64,000 nt of DNA from Deltaproteobacteria bacterium (GTDB lineage Bacteria; Myxococcota_C; UBA6777): contig SBHC01000084.1 in the NCBI GenBank assembly GCA_006226375.1, positions 179,616 through 243,615 of the forward strand. The letters are read 5' to 3'. Of the stretch, positions 35,707 to 44,461 are shown in pieces. Position numbers and translations under genes: made by a program. A model generated the notes under the pieces. The model saw only the letters and a program-made list of their open reading frames with translations, ran no database searches and had not been told where the DNA came from. The stretch's first letter is position 1. Each line of letters starts with the position of its first letter.

Positions 35707-37463
35707 CCCTCTTGTACTCTCTGTGTATGACCTTACTTCCAGAGTTGACGCTGGTCGCAACAGCCTTGTATCTGTTCCAACAACAACCTCCCTATCCAAG
35801 AATCAAGCTCCTCACTGTTGCCGCTGGTGGATACGTTGCAAGTGGAATGATGTTGTTCCTCTCCTACCAGTCCCAATTCCCACCGTTGGGTCAGGTGACA
35901 GCGCTATCCAAGCCTTGGGATACCTCGTTGTTTGCGGCGCTGCTTTTGTTTTGCGGATTGGCGGTGAGCCTTCTCTCTGTTCGGTACCTTCGGGCACGTC
36001 AACAATTCCACCCTGAACCCTTCGCGATGATGCTACTGGCGACAGCGGGTATGATGCTCACAGTCAGCGCACATGACCTTGTTGCCATGGTTCTGGCTTT
36101 GGAGATCACCTGTTTCCTCGTGTACTCGGTGGCGAACGAGACAGCCTCGGCCTCCAGACCTCAGTCTCCTGTCCTTAACCATGCCATTGCAGGAGCACCG
36201 GGAACGTTGCTGTTGTTGGTGGGGATGGCTCTTGTTTTTCAAGAAACAGGCACGCTTGACTTTGAGTCGTTGGCCATCGCCACTCGCCGAGGAGCAACCC
36301 ACCATGCGAAGTTTGGGTGGGGTGTGTTGTTGTTGCTCGTGGGTCTGGGAGCCAAAGTGGCTGCGGTTCCTTTCCGCCTGGGTTCATCGAGGAAGTCCAA
36401 CACTTCAACCCCAGCGATGGTGGTGCTCTCTGTTAGCTTCCCAACGGTCGCGCTGTACCTCCTCGCCCGGCTGGTCAACGCGGTGCTTCCTGTTGGAAGC
36501 TTGGCTTTGCACAACAGCCTGGTTTATGCGGTGTGTGGAAGCTTGTTCATTTGGGGTAGCCTCAAATGTTTGGCCCAAGCCAGCGTTCCAAGGATGTTAC
36601 TCCATGCTAGCCTGGTTCAAATTGGAATCACATTTCTGGCGATTCTGTCGAGAAGTTCGACCTCATTCCTCTCCCTCTTCACCTACCTCCTTGGGTTCAC
36701 CCTCGCGATGGTGGGTTGTTTTGCAACCCTCGCGGTCTTTGAGGAGACAGAGGGCAAGCCACTCGGCCTGATCAACATGGCCGGGTTGTCCTCACGATAC
36801 CCCATCATCGCAACCTGTCTGACAGTGTTCTTGCTTTCCTTGGCGAGCCTCCCACCGACCCTTGGGTTTGCAGGCAAACTGGCCGTGTGGCACAGCACAT
36901 TGCAAGTCGGCCAGTTGCCCTTGCTGCTGTTGTTGCTCTTAAGTTTCTTTGGCTCTGCTGCAGTCGCGTTCGCTTACCTTCGGGTCGTTGTGGTCATGTG
37001 GATGCATCCATCGGCAGCCGCCACAACCTTCACCGATCGACCTTTTCCCCTGGAGCAGCGTCTGGGTCTAGGACTCGCCATTGCCGTCCTTGCTCTTGGG
37101 ATCTTTCCACCGCTGCAAAGACCAACGTCCCCCTCGAACATGGTGAAAAAAACCGCTCCCCAAGAGCCTCCTTCAGAAGCGTTCACAAGCAACGAGCCGA
37201 CTTCTGATGAGCCATCCACTGCTTCGGATGCTGGCACAATAGAGGAAGACCAAGACCCAGCCACAAGCCAACCGGCCAGTCAACCCAAAGCCCGCTGGAA
37301 AGACCAAGACCCAGCTCCAAGCCTCAGCCCCACCACTCAAAGGGACACACCGACAAGTGTCCCAGCAACACGGTCAACCACAAGAGCTGCAACGCAGCCC
37401 ACAAGCCGCCCATCCGCTCCACCAACAAGCCGTCCGACATCCCGTTCAACCCTTCGTCGGTAA
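35703..37463 (+). CDS. nuoN: NADH-quinone oxidoreductase subunit N with long disordered tail
   Basis: A 586-residue NuoN/ND2-type subunit whose ATG overlaps the nuoM stop (ATGA), so the two are translationally coupled. LALEITCFLVYSV keeps the TM5 Glu, VGLGAKVAAVPF keeps the TM7 Lys (Lys218), and GFAGKLAVWH keeps the TM12 Lys. The conserved TPDVYxGAP stretch is replaced by GSSRKSNTST, and the TM8 Lys is missing (VSFPTVALY). After the last helix at about residue 475 comes a tail of about 110 residues rich in Thr, Pro, Ser, Arg and Gln (for example TSRPTSRSTLRR), unusual for this subunit. It ends 28 bases from the convergent HEAT-repeat gene. Confidence 0.9.
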   Translation: MTLLYSLCMTLLPELTLVATALYLFQQQPPYPRIKLLTVAAGGYVASGMMLFLSYQSQFPPLGQVTALSKPWDTSLFAALLLFCGLAVSLLSVRYLRARQQFHPEPFAMMLLATAGMMLTVSAHDLVAMVLALEITCFLVYSVANETASASRPQSPVLNHAIAGAPGTLLLLVGMALVFQETGTLDFESLAIATRRGATHHAKFGWGVLLLLVGLGAKVAAVPFRLGSSRKSNTSTPAMVVLSVSFPTVALYLLARLVNAVLPVGSLALHNSLVYAVCGSLFIWGSLKCLAQASVPRMLLHASLVQIGITFLAILSRSSTSFLSLFTYLLGFTLAMVGCFATLAVFEETEGKPLGLINMAGLSSRYPIIATCLTVFLLSLASLPPTLGFAGKLAVWHSTLQVGQLPLLLLLLLSFFGSAAVAFAYLRVVVVMWMHPSAAATTFTDRPFPLEQRLGLGLAIAVLALGIFPPLQRPTSPSNMVKKTAPQEPPSEAFTSNEPTSDEPSTASDAGTIEEDQDPATSQPASQPKARWKDQDPAPSLSPTTQRDTPTSVPATRSTTRAATQPTSRPSAPPTSRPTSRSTLRR

Positions 37464-37491
37464 CGAAGAAAACCAACCCCAGCGATGATTC

Positions 37492-38544
37492 TTAGAGGTC
37501 GGTACCAGGGGGAAGTTTGTCTTGTTTCGCAGGTTTCGTGGTTGGTGACGCTGCTGGTTTTGAAGTCGCTCGTGCAGCCTTTCCAGCCAAAACTTCAAGG
37601 GCGAACTGCGCTTCCAATTTTACTTTGGGGTGGTTGGATGTGTTGCTGACGGTCTCTCGCAGCGCCATAATCACCCGAGGTTCAGCCTTTCCAACTTTAC
37701 GAAGGGCGACAACAGCGTAGTAACGAAGCATCCAGTGATTTCCAAGCAAGGACCGCATGATCTCAGGGATAGCAGGGTATGCTTTGGGTCCCAGGTGCCC
37801 CAAACCAATGGTCGCCCCCAGCTGGACTTGCCACTCGGGGTCCATCATGGCCTTTCGCAGGATGGGCAGTACAACCTTCAAAGGCTTGCCCACGATGCCC
37901 AGCGACTGCGCCGCAAGGCTCTGAACACTAGCCTCTTTGTCGTCCTTCAGTGAGGCCAAAAGCAAGGGGATGGTGTCTTTGGGGCGCTTGGCAAAGAACC
38001 GACCCAAAGCGCGAATGGCGGTGGACCGAATGAAGACGTTGTCGTCGGTGCGTGCCTTCTTTAACACATCCAAAGCGCTCTTTTCGTTCCGCCCGACAGA
38101 GGCCATCGCACGCAACAATCGAGCGCGAAGATGCGGAACAAACCAAGACATCCGAACCTTCTTCATCGATTGAAACAGCACTTGATCTTGGTACGCCTGG
38201 TTCAGAGAGTTCAAAGCATCGGAGGCTTTGGGTCCAAGCAGGAAGAGAACCTTGGCGACATGATGTCGCATGGTGTAGCGACGGTCAGTCATCGCTTTCT
38301 TTAGGGAAGGGACGGCGGCCTTTCCGAAAGCAACGAGCTTGTTGGTCGCATGTTCAATGACAGCAGGGTTGGGCGCGACAAGTTTCTCGATCCATGCCGA
38401 AACAGTCGAAGGTTTCGCAGCGGAAGGTTGGCTTGCAGTGGGCTGCTTTTTTTCTGCAGCCACAACCATGTTAATGTTCCCTCCCCACACAACACCGAGG
38501 CAAACGAGACCAAACCAAGCACGTTGAAGAGACCTATGGATCAT
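37492..38544 (-). CDS. Secreted HEAT-repeat protein
   Basis: A 350-residue protein with a signal peptide (GLVCLGVVWGGNINMVVAA, about 10-30) and roughly eight HEAT-type helical repeats between residues about 65 and 315. Repeats such as FIRSTAIRALGRF, SVQSLAAQSLGIVG, QVQLGATIGLGHLG and LRYYAVVALRKVG are evident. The C-terminus is a Thr/Lys/Ala-rich tail. HEAT repeats make protein-binding solenoids; no catalytic motif is present. It begins 43 bases downstream of the Crp/Fnr-type regulator and may share its transcript. Confidence 0.85.
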   Translation of the reverse strand: MIHRSLQRAWFGLVCLGVVWGGNINMVVAAEKKQPTASQPSAAKPSTVSAWIEKLVAPNPAVIEHATNKLVAFGKAAVPSLKKAMTDRRYTMRHHVAKVLFLLGPKASDALNSLNQAYQDQVLFQSMKKVRMSWFVPHLRARLLRAMASVGRNEKSALDVLKKARTDDNVFIRSTAIRALGRFFAKRPKDTIPLLLASLKDDKEASVQSLAAQSLGIVGKPLKVVLPILRKAMMDPEWQVQLGATIGLGHLGPKAYPAIPEIMRSLLGNHWMLRYYAVVALRKVGKAEPRVIMALRETVSNTSNHPKVKLEAQFALEVLAGKAARATSKPAASPTTKPAKQDKLPPGTDL

Positions 38545-38587
38545 ACCTACTACCTACTGTCACTGGGCACCAAGTGCGATGTTTGTA

Positions 38588-39298
38588 TTACAGGTTGCTG
38601 TCAATCTGATCGTACAGGTTGAGCTCGCTGGTGATCAGAAGCTTTCGCCCCTGCTTCTTAATTGTCCCCATCCGAACGAGTTCATTGATGACGCGGCTCA
38701 CCGTCTCTCGGCTGGCTCCCACCATCCCAGCAATATGCTGTTGAGAGGGAGGCTTGGTGATCAATGTACCCTCTTCGGTGTACTCACCTTCATCCTGTGC
38801 TAACTGCAAGACCAAGCGAGCAACACGCCCGTACACACCCAAGAGAGCGAGGTCATGACGCATCTGGTCCGCGGCTCGAAGTCGCTCAAACTGGACCTTT
38901 AAAATTTGCAACAAGGCTTTGGGGTTGGACTCCACGTATTCCAAGAACAGGTCACGCTCCAACGAGTACAGACGCGTGGGAACCAGAGCAATCACAGTGG
39001 CGCTGCGTGGTTTTTCGTCGAGGAGAGCGATCTCCCCAAAAAAGTCACCTTCCCGCAACAACGATAGGATGACTTCACGCTCTTTGTTATCGTTGAGTAC
39101 GACCTTTAAGGTACCTGTCTCGACAATGAACAACGCTCGCCCAGGGTCGCCCATCTCCACAATGACTTGATCCTTTACGTATTTGTTGTAACGCAAAAGA
39201 GGAACGATGGAATCGATCTCAGCCTCGTCGAGGCCTGCAAACAGACCGACATTCTGAAGCAATTCTTTCCGACGATGATCGGTATCACTCATGGGCAT
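38588..39298 (-). CDS. Crp/Fnr-family transcriptional regulator
   Basis: A 236-residue regulator with an N-terminal cyclic-nucleotide-binding jelly roll (about 15-130) and a C-terminal Crp-type winged helix (about 155-230). The phosphate-binding cassette FFGEIALLDEKPRSAT keeps the Gly-Glu and the Arg-Ser typical of cAMP/cGMP-binding members. No N-terminal Cys cluster for an iron-sulfur centre is present. The recognition helix is QQHIAGMVGASRETVSRVINEL. Ligand and targets are unknown, but cAMP-like sensing is plausible. AGGAG lies four bases before the first ATG; a second ATG two codons later is an alternative. Confidence 0.92.
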   Translation of the reverse strand: MPMSDTDHRRKELLQNVGLFAGLDEAEIDSIVPLLRYNKYVKDQVIVEMGDPGRALFIVETGTLKVVLNDNKEREVILSLLREGDFFGEIALLDEKPRSATVIALVPTRLYSLERDLFLEYVESNPKALLQILKVQFERLRAADQMRHDLALLGVYGRVARLVLQLAQDEGEYTEEGTLITKPPSQQHIAGMVGASRETVSRVINELVRMGTIKKQGRKLLITSELNLYDQIDSNL

Positions 39299-39526
39299 TT
39301 CGCTCCTGGAAGCAAACGTTGGGAGATGGAGGGCTACCGTTTAGATATACCCGGATTCCCCCCAAGAGTCCATAGCAAGAGCCGCTTCCAAACACTATCA
39401 ATGAGTACTGTCGGGACGCATAGAAAGACTGTTCTCGCAAACAGATTGTCCAACAGCCCAACCCAGACCCTTTCGCGAAGAGCGGAACGAACGAAGGAGA
39501 GGTGTTGAGCTAAAGTGTATTTGTTC

Positions 39527-39601
39527 GTTGAAGTGAGACAGAACGAAAGAGGAAAGGAACAGAGAGGAAGGGACGGAGACGAAGGGATAGAAGGAGAGCA
39601 G
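39527..39601 (-). terminator. Long C/U-rich, G-poor tract downstream of the HEWGT lipoprotein gene
   Basis: For 75 bases after the stop at 39602 the minus-strand RNA is almost pure pyrimidine with regularly spaced C (UCUCCUUCUAUCCCUUCGUC, then CCUUCCUCUCUGUUCCUUUC). G is scarce and no hairpin is present. This is the clearest rut-like tract in the window. The remainder of the 303-base gap (39299-39526) holds only the 5' side of the Crp/Fnr-type gene and nothing else I recognise. Confidence 0.4.
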
Positions 39602-41083
39602 CTAGCGGTAGCGCATCCAGGATAGCTGTTGGACAAATTGTTCGGTGTACGCTTTGATTCGGGGGTCAGTGATTTGCTCCAAAGCGCGGCGAAGCTTGGG
39701 CTCAGCAAACCGGCCAAACAGGCTGACGTTGAGAGTCATTCCTTTGTTGAAAGCTTCGGTCAACCGCTGCAAGGTCTCTTTCTCAGTTTGTGGAGTTAAG
39801 AGCTCCACTCGACCCACCAACACACGCTCAATGGTCGAAGGTTTCGGGGATATCTGGAGGGGAAGCAAAGCATCGGTCCAGGCGCGAGGTGCGATGTAGA
39901 GGATTCGCAGCCCTGGAGAGGGGCTCTTGAAGTAGCTATGACGCCACGTGTTCACCATAGCCTTGGCTTCATCGTAATACAAACCTCCAAAGGCTTGAAG
40001 CGCACCAACCAGACCACCCATCGCCTTATCAATGTAGGAGGCGTGCGGGAACAGTTGCGTCGGTGTTTGCACAACTTTGGACTGGTTCGCCCCAATGCCA
40101 CCCACTTCCGCACACACAGCACCTTTCTCTGTCACATGGAGCACAAAGACTGCAGGAATCGGCTGCTTGGACTTGTTGATCAGAGTGATGGTTCCATCCG
40201 CGCTGGCCTTAGCCTGGAAGGGAACTGTGAATCGCCCCAGCCCTCGGTAGAAGATAAACTTCTCGACTTGTTTGGAGGTTGGCTCACGAAGCGGAGCAGC
40301 CTTCACCTGGCGCGAAGGTGCCCAAACATCGTCGGGATCAACAGCCGGAGGAGCCTCGGTGATTGCAGGATCAACCTTGACCTTCCACGTCATGCTTCCT
40401 TTCTGCAAAAAGGAAGGAGGCATCTGTGAGTCGTAGCTGACGGGAGGCTGGAAGGAGTGGGCACGGGGAAACCACTCGGAAAGAATACCCTGGGGAAAGT
40501 CCACCTTCACAACCACATCCATAGCTTGCTTGGTGTAAAAGTAGATCACGGGGGTTTCGAGTTTCTGGGTGACACCTTGGGGAATCGCTTCCATTCCTTT
40601 CACATACTGACCTCGGTGATGCACAAACGAAGGGAGCTTCTCTTCCTCATGTTGCAAGCCCTCCATCTCACGACCATCCGAACTCGACACCGACGTATAG
40701 GTTCCCCACTCGTGCGCGATCAAACCAAAGGGCTGTGGCTTTCCCTTGATCGCAGGACCTGGGATTTTCACTGTCGCTTGCTTGTCCTTGTAGACGTTGC
40801 TCGTGATGGCTGGAATCGATGAAGTTTTCGCCAGCTTTTTCATCCCCTGAGGAGCCTGGTTCGGAAGCCCCGGCAACGTGTAGGTTTTCACAGGCTCAGT
40901 GGGCTTTGCTTCTGGGGCAGGAGGTGCTTGTGAAGAAGACGACCTGGAGGAAGTTGTCGTTTGTGAGGCTTGGGCCTTGGTCCCAGACGAAGGATCATCT
41001 GGCACTCCCGACGAACAGCCCACAACCCATGCAGCCAACCCAACACAAAAAATCCAAACCCACTGACGCGCAACGTGCTTCAT
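39602..41083 (-). CDS. Lipoprotein of the uncharacterised AHEWGT(Y/F)TSV family
   Basis: A 493-residue lipoprotein. The start at 41083 has AAGGA eight bases ahead and begins MKHVARQWVWIFCVGLAAWV with lipobox VVGC (about Cys23), followed by a Ser/Pro/Gln linker. The core opens with LIAHEWGTYTSVSSSDG and LPSFVHHRG and continues with LETPVIYFYTKQAMDVVVKV, ILSEWFPRAHSF and FIFYRGLGRFTVPF. I recall this HEWGTFTSV/ETPVIYFY pattern from uncharacterised proteins of Planctomycetes, Acidobacteria and Myxococcota; its function is not known. The His-Glu pair at the start of the core is highly conserved in memory and may be a metal or active site. The gene is preceded by a palindrome and followed by a C/U-rich tract. 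Confidence 0.8.
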   Translation of the reverse strand: MKHVARQWVWIFCVGLAAWVVGCSSGVPDDPSSGTKAQASQTTTSSRSSSSQAPPAPEAKPTEPVKTYTLPGLPNQAPQGMKKLAKTSSIPAITSNVYKDKQATVKIPGPAIKGKPQPFGLIAHEWGTYTSVSSSDGREMEGLQHEEEKLPSFVHHRGQYVKGMEAIPQGVTQKLETPVIYFYTKQAMDVVVKVDFPQGILSEWFPRAHSFQPPVSYDSQMPPSFLQKGSMTWKVKVDPAITEAPPAVDPDDVWAPSRQVKAAPLREPTSKQVEKFIFYRGLGRFTVPFQAKASADGTITLINKSKQPIPAVFVLHVTEKGAVCAEVGGIGANQSKVVQTPTQLFPHASYIDKAMGGLVGALQAFGGLYYDEAKAMVNTWRHSYFKSPSPGLRILYIAPRAWTDALLPLQISPKPSTIERVLVGRVELLTPQTEKETLQRLTEAFNKGMTLNVSLFGRFAEPKLRRALEQITDPRIKAYTEQFVQQLSWMRYR

Positions 41084-41128
41084 AACGCCCATCCTTTCCA
41101 AGGTTCTAACCAAACCAAGCATTCCAAT

Positions 41129-41147
41129 CACACAGACAGTCTGTGTG
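41129..41147. promoter_or_regulatory. 19-base near-perfect palindrome upstream of the HEWGT lipoprotein
   Basis: CACACAGAC-A-GTCTGTGTG: two nine-base arms around a single base, 45 bases before the ATG at 41083 and 54 bases after the stop of the upstream M28 gene. No U-run follows on either strand, so an operator is more likely than an intrinsic terminator. Confidence 0.45.
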
Positions 41148-41201
41148 TTCTATTGGGTTAGATCCTGGCAGGTGAAAGTTTGGGGGATTTTTTTTGGAAA
41201 A

Positions 41202-42434
41202 TTAAGAGGGGTTGCTGTAACGCTCGTTCAACTGGAGGATGAGCGCTTCAGCAAAATCAATGGAGAGCATAAACTCGTCATAGTCGAGGTTTTCGGGTGT
41301 GTCTGTGGGATAGTGGTAGTGTCGGGGAGCCCCGTACTCAAGGTCAACGCAGCCAAGGGAAACACCATCATACCCACCGTACAAAAACGGGATAGCGTCC
41401 GTTCCGCCCACAGGAATGCGAAACTCACGGACGTTCTGGAAGGAATCATCTGTCGCTTTGGTGCTCTCAAGGACAGGAGGGAGCCACATTGGAAAAGGGC
41501 AAGGCCAGATATCACCTTCCTTCATGTAAAACAGCTCACCACCTGACAACGTATCCAACCCAAGAATGAAGGTGTTCGAGCGATCCCACTTGTCCTGGTA
41601 CTTGCGATACAGAGCGTGAGCCCCTCCAAGACTTGCTTCCTCCGCTCCTGTTACCACAAAGACAAGCTCAACATCATCGGGCTTCCAATCGTGCAAGCGG
41701 GAGAGCAACAGCGGAAGAGACGCCACACCTGTCAGGTTGTCGTTCGCTCCAGGTACAATTTCATTCTTCAGAACAATCTGCAGGTTGAGCAAAGCCATCA
41801 GCAGCGTTGGAATTCCAAAGACAACATACAGAATCCAAGAGGACCAACCCACCGTCAACGCGACGGTATCGAGAATGATCAAAGGAAGCAGGGACCAAAA
41901 GCCTAAGCCAATGGAAAACTTGGTCCAACCCAATCCAGGAGGTGGCGGCTTGGCAGCCTGCTTTACGACTGCAGGATGAAACAACCAACCTGTGTATGCA
42001 GCGTCGATATGGGCTAGCATCACGATCCGCATCCGGACGGCTGCAGTCGCAGGCAACGTGACCAGATAATTTTGCGAGGGCCGAAAGGGAAACAGTCGGC
42101 GTAACAGGTAAAACTTTCGGGTGTTGTCGGCAAAGTAAGAGACAAAGGCGAGGAGGTGAAGGGCCAACCCAACCCACAAGTTGTAAAAGGATGCGAGGGT
42201 TCCAGCCACACCCACAGCGCCATGCAACATCAGGTTGGCGTACAAGCTGCGATTGAACCGAAACGACTCAAACTCGCCCTTGTATCCGAGGCTGCTGAGT
42301 TCTTCTGCGACGAGGTCCTGGGCGCCTTTCTCGGCTGGCGTCGTGGCAAGTCGCTTGGGAAACTCCTGAACAAGGCGTTCAATCAACGACTTGGAATAGG
42401 AGCGCTCGTCTTGGATTAAGGGGGAAGAACTCAT
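41202..42434 (-). CDS. M28-family zinc aminopeptidase-like membrane protein
   Basis: A 410-residue M28-type peptidase. Zinc-site motifs are in order: LAHIDAAYT (His, Asp), GANDNLTGVASL (bridging Asp), VTGAEEASLGGAHAL (catalytic Glu-Glu), LGLDTLSGG (Asp) and RHYHYPTDTPENLD (His). Unlike classical secreted M28 enzymes it has no signal peptide. It carries two hydrophobic hairpins, about 70-100 and about 180-220, the second inserted between the first and second zinc motifs. The active site could therefore lie at the membrane. AAGGA is five bases ahead of the ATG, and the gene overlaps the upstream propeller gene by four bases (ATGA). Confidence 0.87.
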   Translation of the reverse strand: MSSSPLIQDERSYSKSLIERLVQEFPKRLATTPAEKGAQDLVAEELSSLGYKGEFESFRFNRSLYANLMLHGAVGVAGTLASFYNLWVGLALHLLAFVSYFADNTRKFYLLRRLFPFRPSQNYLVTLPATAAVRMRIVMLAHIDAAYTGWLFHPAVVKQAAKPPPPGLGWTKFSIGLGFWSLLPLIILDTVALTVGWSSWILYVVFGIPTLLMALLNLQIVLKNEIVPGANDNLTGVASLPLLLSRLHDWKPDDVELVFVVTGAEEASLGGAHALYRKYQDKWDRSNTFILGLDTLSGGELFYMKEGDIWPCPFPMWLPPVLESTKATDDSFQNVREFRIPVGGTDAIPFLYGGYDGVSLGCVDLEYGAPRHYHYPTDTPENLDYDEFMLSIDFAEALILQLNERYSNPS

Positions 42435-43540
42435 GTTGTTCCTTCTTCGTCAGATTCAGGATAAAAATCCCACACGTGGAGGTTGCCTTTGGTTGTCACA
42501 AAAAAGGCAGCATGTTCCATAAAGCTGATGGCAGCCAACCCTCCCTCAGCATCGGGATAGCTTTCACGCCACAGGATCTTACCTTCGGCATCTGTGCAAG
42601 CGATCATTTTCATCAAAACATCGTAATGAAGGGCAACAAGCCCCTCTGGAAGTTTCAGAAACGCGCCCAACATCGATTTCAACTTTTGGGGTTCGGATAT
42701 GGTTCCGTCGTCCTTGAGGAAGGCAACCTGTTCTTTGTCGTTTTGCAAAACCACGGGCTGGTGAACAACACCGTCTGCTCCGTAAGGCCATACATCCCCT
42801 AAATGTCCTAGATACTCACCAGAGTGGGCGTCCAGAACAAGGTGGTGTGTCGTGGTTTCTTCCACAGAGCGAACAAGCAACAGATTCGGCGGAACATAGG
42901 TTGCAATGGAGTAGCGAGACTGACGGTTTGCATGAGGTGTGTCTTGGGAGACACCTGCCCAGGTCCAAACACGCTCCCCCTCAGCATTCAGACACAGGAT
43001 GTCTTCCGTTCCCGAGATCACCACGCCGCCGTTGTCCAGGGGAAATGGATTTTGAAAACGCCGACGACTGCGGGGTCGCTTGTCCCAAAGAATGTCGCCC
43101 TCGTTGGAGAAAGCAACAAGCCGATTGTCGCTGTCAACCGCGAAACCCACGGTCCCATCGGCATTGAACCGCCCCACCGATGTAGCTTCGAGTTTTCGGT
43201 CAAGGATCAGGCGAGGCCCTTCCCGCTCCAGGAGATAGACTCCTTTCGGAGTGGTAGCAACAATTCGCTGCTCAAACTCCGAATGGCAGTGCAAGATGAT
43301 GGAAGGACCCACTTCATCCGAAAATCGCCAGAGCAACTTCCCGGTCAGGGGGTCAACGCCCATCACGTCGGGCATATACGTGCTGCTACCGACCGCTCGA
43401 ATCACGAGAAAAGAAGGCGTAGAGAACGCAATGGCGTCGTGCCCAGGTGTAAAGTCCAATGGGATGGAGTGCCGCTCAGGCTCCTCTCCCCATCGTTTGG
43501 ATGCTACATGCATCAACCTCCAGCGACGGACTTGTGTCAA
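42431..43540 (-). CDS. PQQ/WD-type beta-propeller protein
   Basis: A 369-residue soluble protein built of PQQ-like blades: GVDPLTGKLLWRF, FSNEGDILWDKRP, LNAEGERVWTWAG, LDAHSGEYLGHLG and DAEGKILWRESYPD, each a strand ending in G-x-x-x-W. There is no signal peptide. The start is TTG at 43540, preceded by AAGGAG at seven bases, which is stronger than the support for the ATG ten codons later. The stop overlaps the M28 gene start, so the two are coupled. It is most likely a protein-binding propeller; no catalytic or PQQ-ligand residues can be assigned. Confidence 0.8.
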   Translation of the reverse strand: MTQVRRWRLMHVASKRWGEEPERHSIPLDFTPGHDAIAFSTPSFLVIRAVGSSTYMPDVMGVDPLTGKLLWRFSDEVGPSIILHCHSEFEQRIVATTPKGVYLLEREGPRLILDRKLEATSVGRFNADGTVGFAVDSDNRLVAFSNEGDILWDKRPRSRRRFQNPFPLDNGGVVISGTEDILCLNAEGERVWTWAGVSQDTPHANRQSRYSIATYVPPNLLLVRSVEETTTHHLVLDAHSGEYLGHLGDVWPYGADGVVHQPVVLQNDKEQVAFLKDDGTISEPQKLKSMLGAFLKLPEGLVALHYDVLMKMIACTDAEGKILWRESYPDAEGGLAAISFMEHAAFFVTTKGNLHVWDFYPESDEEGTT

Positions 43541-43660
43541 CGTTGTTCTCCTTCTTCAATGCCAGGGGCGGAGGCGAAACTCAAAACTGCTCGTCTTGGT
43601 TTGTCTATTTGAGTGAAGGGGGATGGGTGTTCGGCAAAACATAACGCAATCCAAGCATCG

Positions 43661-44461
43661 TTAGCTTTGTCCAAGGAGCAGAGGATGTCCATCATTCCGG
43701 AGTACTTTGTGCTCCGGGCCACTCTGCGCCGCAAGAACAACAAGCTTATCTCCGTTGTCAATCAACAACGGATGGTCGGCCGGATCCAGCACTTTGAATT
43801 CGCCTCCGTAGCTTTTGTCGCGTTGGTAGCTAAATTGGTAGAGGTATTCCACGCCACCGGTTTGTGGGTTATCCACTTGAAGGACATTGTGGATGAGCGC
43901 GGGAACCAGAGAGCCATCCCGAGCCAACCTCCGCAGTTTGAACGCATCTCGAACAATCGAAATGGAGATAGCATACAAGGCCCATAGCATGAGAGCCGCC
44001 ATAGCGAGCATCAACAGCACAAACACCCAGCCATGAAACCGGGCGTCATGCTCCCATGACATCGCCGCTTTCTTTGGTTGGTTGGGGAGGTACTTGATGG
44101 TGTATCCATCCTTCTTTTTTGGGCCTGTAAAGAACCGAAAGAACTCGACCTTGCGTTTGAAGCGTTGGCCTTGTTGGGTGCGATAGTAGATGGTCAGGTC
44201 GTAGCTCTTAAACACAAGGTTCGTGGTCCGAACCCTTCCTTTGTATCCGAGAGCATAGGCTTTTTTGCCCTGGTTCCAGATGTTGGATGTCTCCAAAAAT
44301 TGGCTGGCGAGAATCACGCCGTATACAGCAAACCCGCCGCCAATCGCGCCAAACAACAAGAACCAAAGCAGTCCTTTGAGCAATTCTTTGGGAAAATAGC
44401 TACCCCGGATACGGAACGGTCCTCGACGGGGTAGTTCTCCGACATGAACGTCTTCCGACAT
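43661..44461 (-). CDS. DUF3592-like two-helix membrane protein
   Basis: A 266-residue membrane protein. The ATG at 44461 shares its A with the TAA of the preceding gene (TAATG) and has GAGGAG nine bases ahead, so translation is coupled. Helix one is at about 30-52 and helix two at about 145-168. Between them is a beta-rich extracytoplasmic domain with GRVRTTNLVF, LTIYYRTQQGQRFKRKVEFF and YTIKYLPNQPKKAAM, matching my memory of DUF3592 (V-x-Y-x-P-x-x-P-x-x-A). A second beta domain follows the second helix. Function unknown. Confidence 0.8.
   Translation of the reverse strand: MSEDVHVGELPRRGPFRIRGSYFPKELLKGLLWFLLFGAIGGGFAVYGVILASQFLETSNIWNQGKKAYALGYKGRVRTTNLVFKSYDLTIYYRTQQGQRFKRKVEFFRFFTGPKKKDGYTIKYLPNQPKKAAMSWEHDARFHGWVFVLLMLAMAALMLWALYAISISIVRDAFKLRRLARDGSLVPALIHNVLQVDNPQTGGVEYLYQFSYQRDKSYGGEFKVLDPADHPLLIDNGDKLVVLAAQSGPEHKVLRNDGHPLLLGQS

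Noticed and set aside
41180..41201. G-run followed by eight T on the plus strand between two minus-strand genes
   Set aside because: It looks like a terminator tail, but no plus-strand gene ends here and no stem precedes it.
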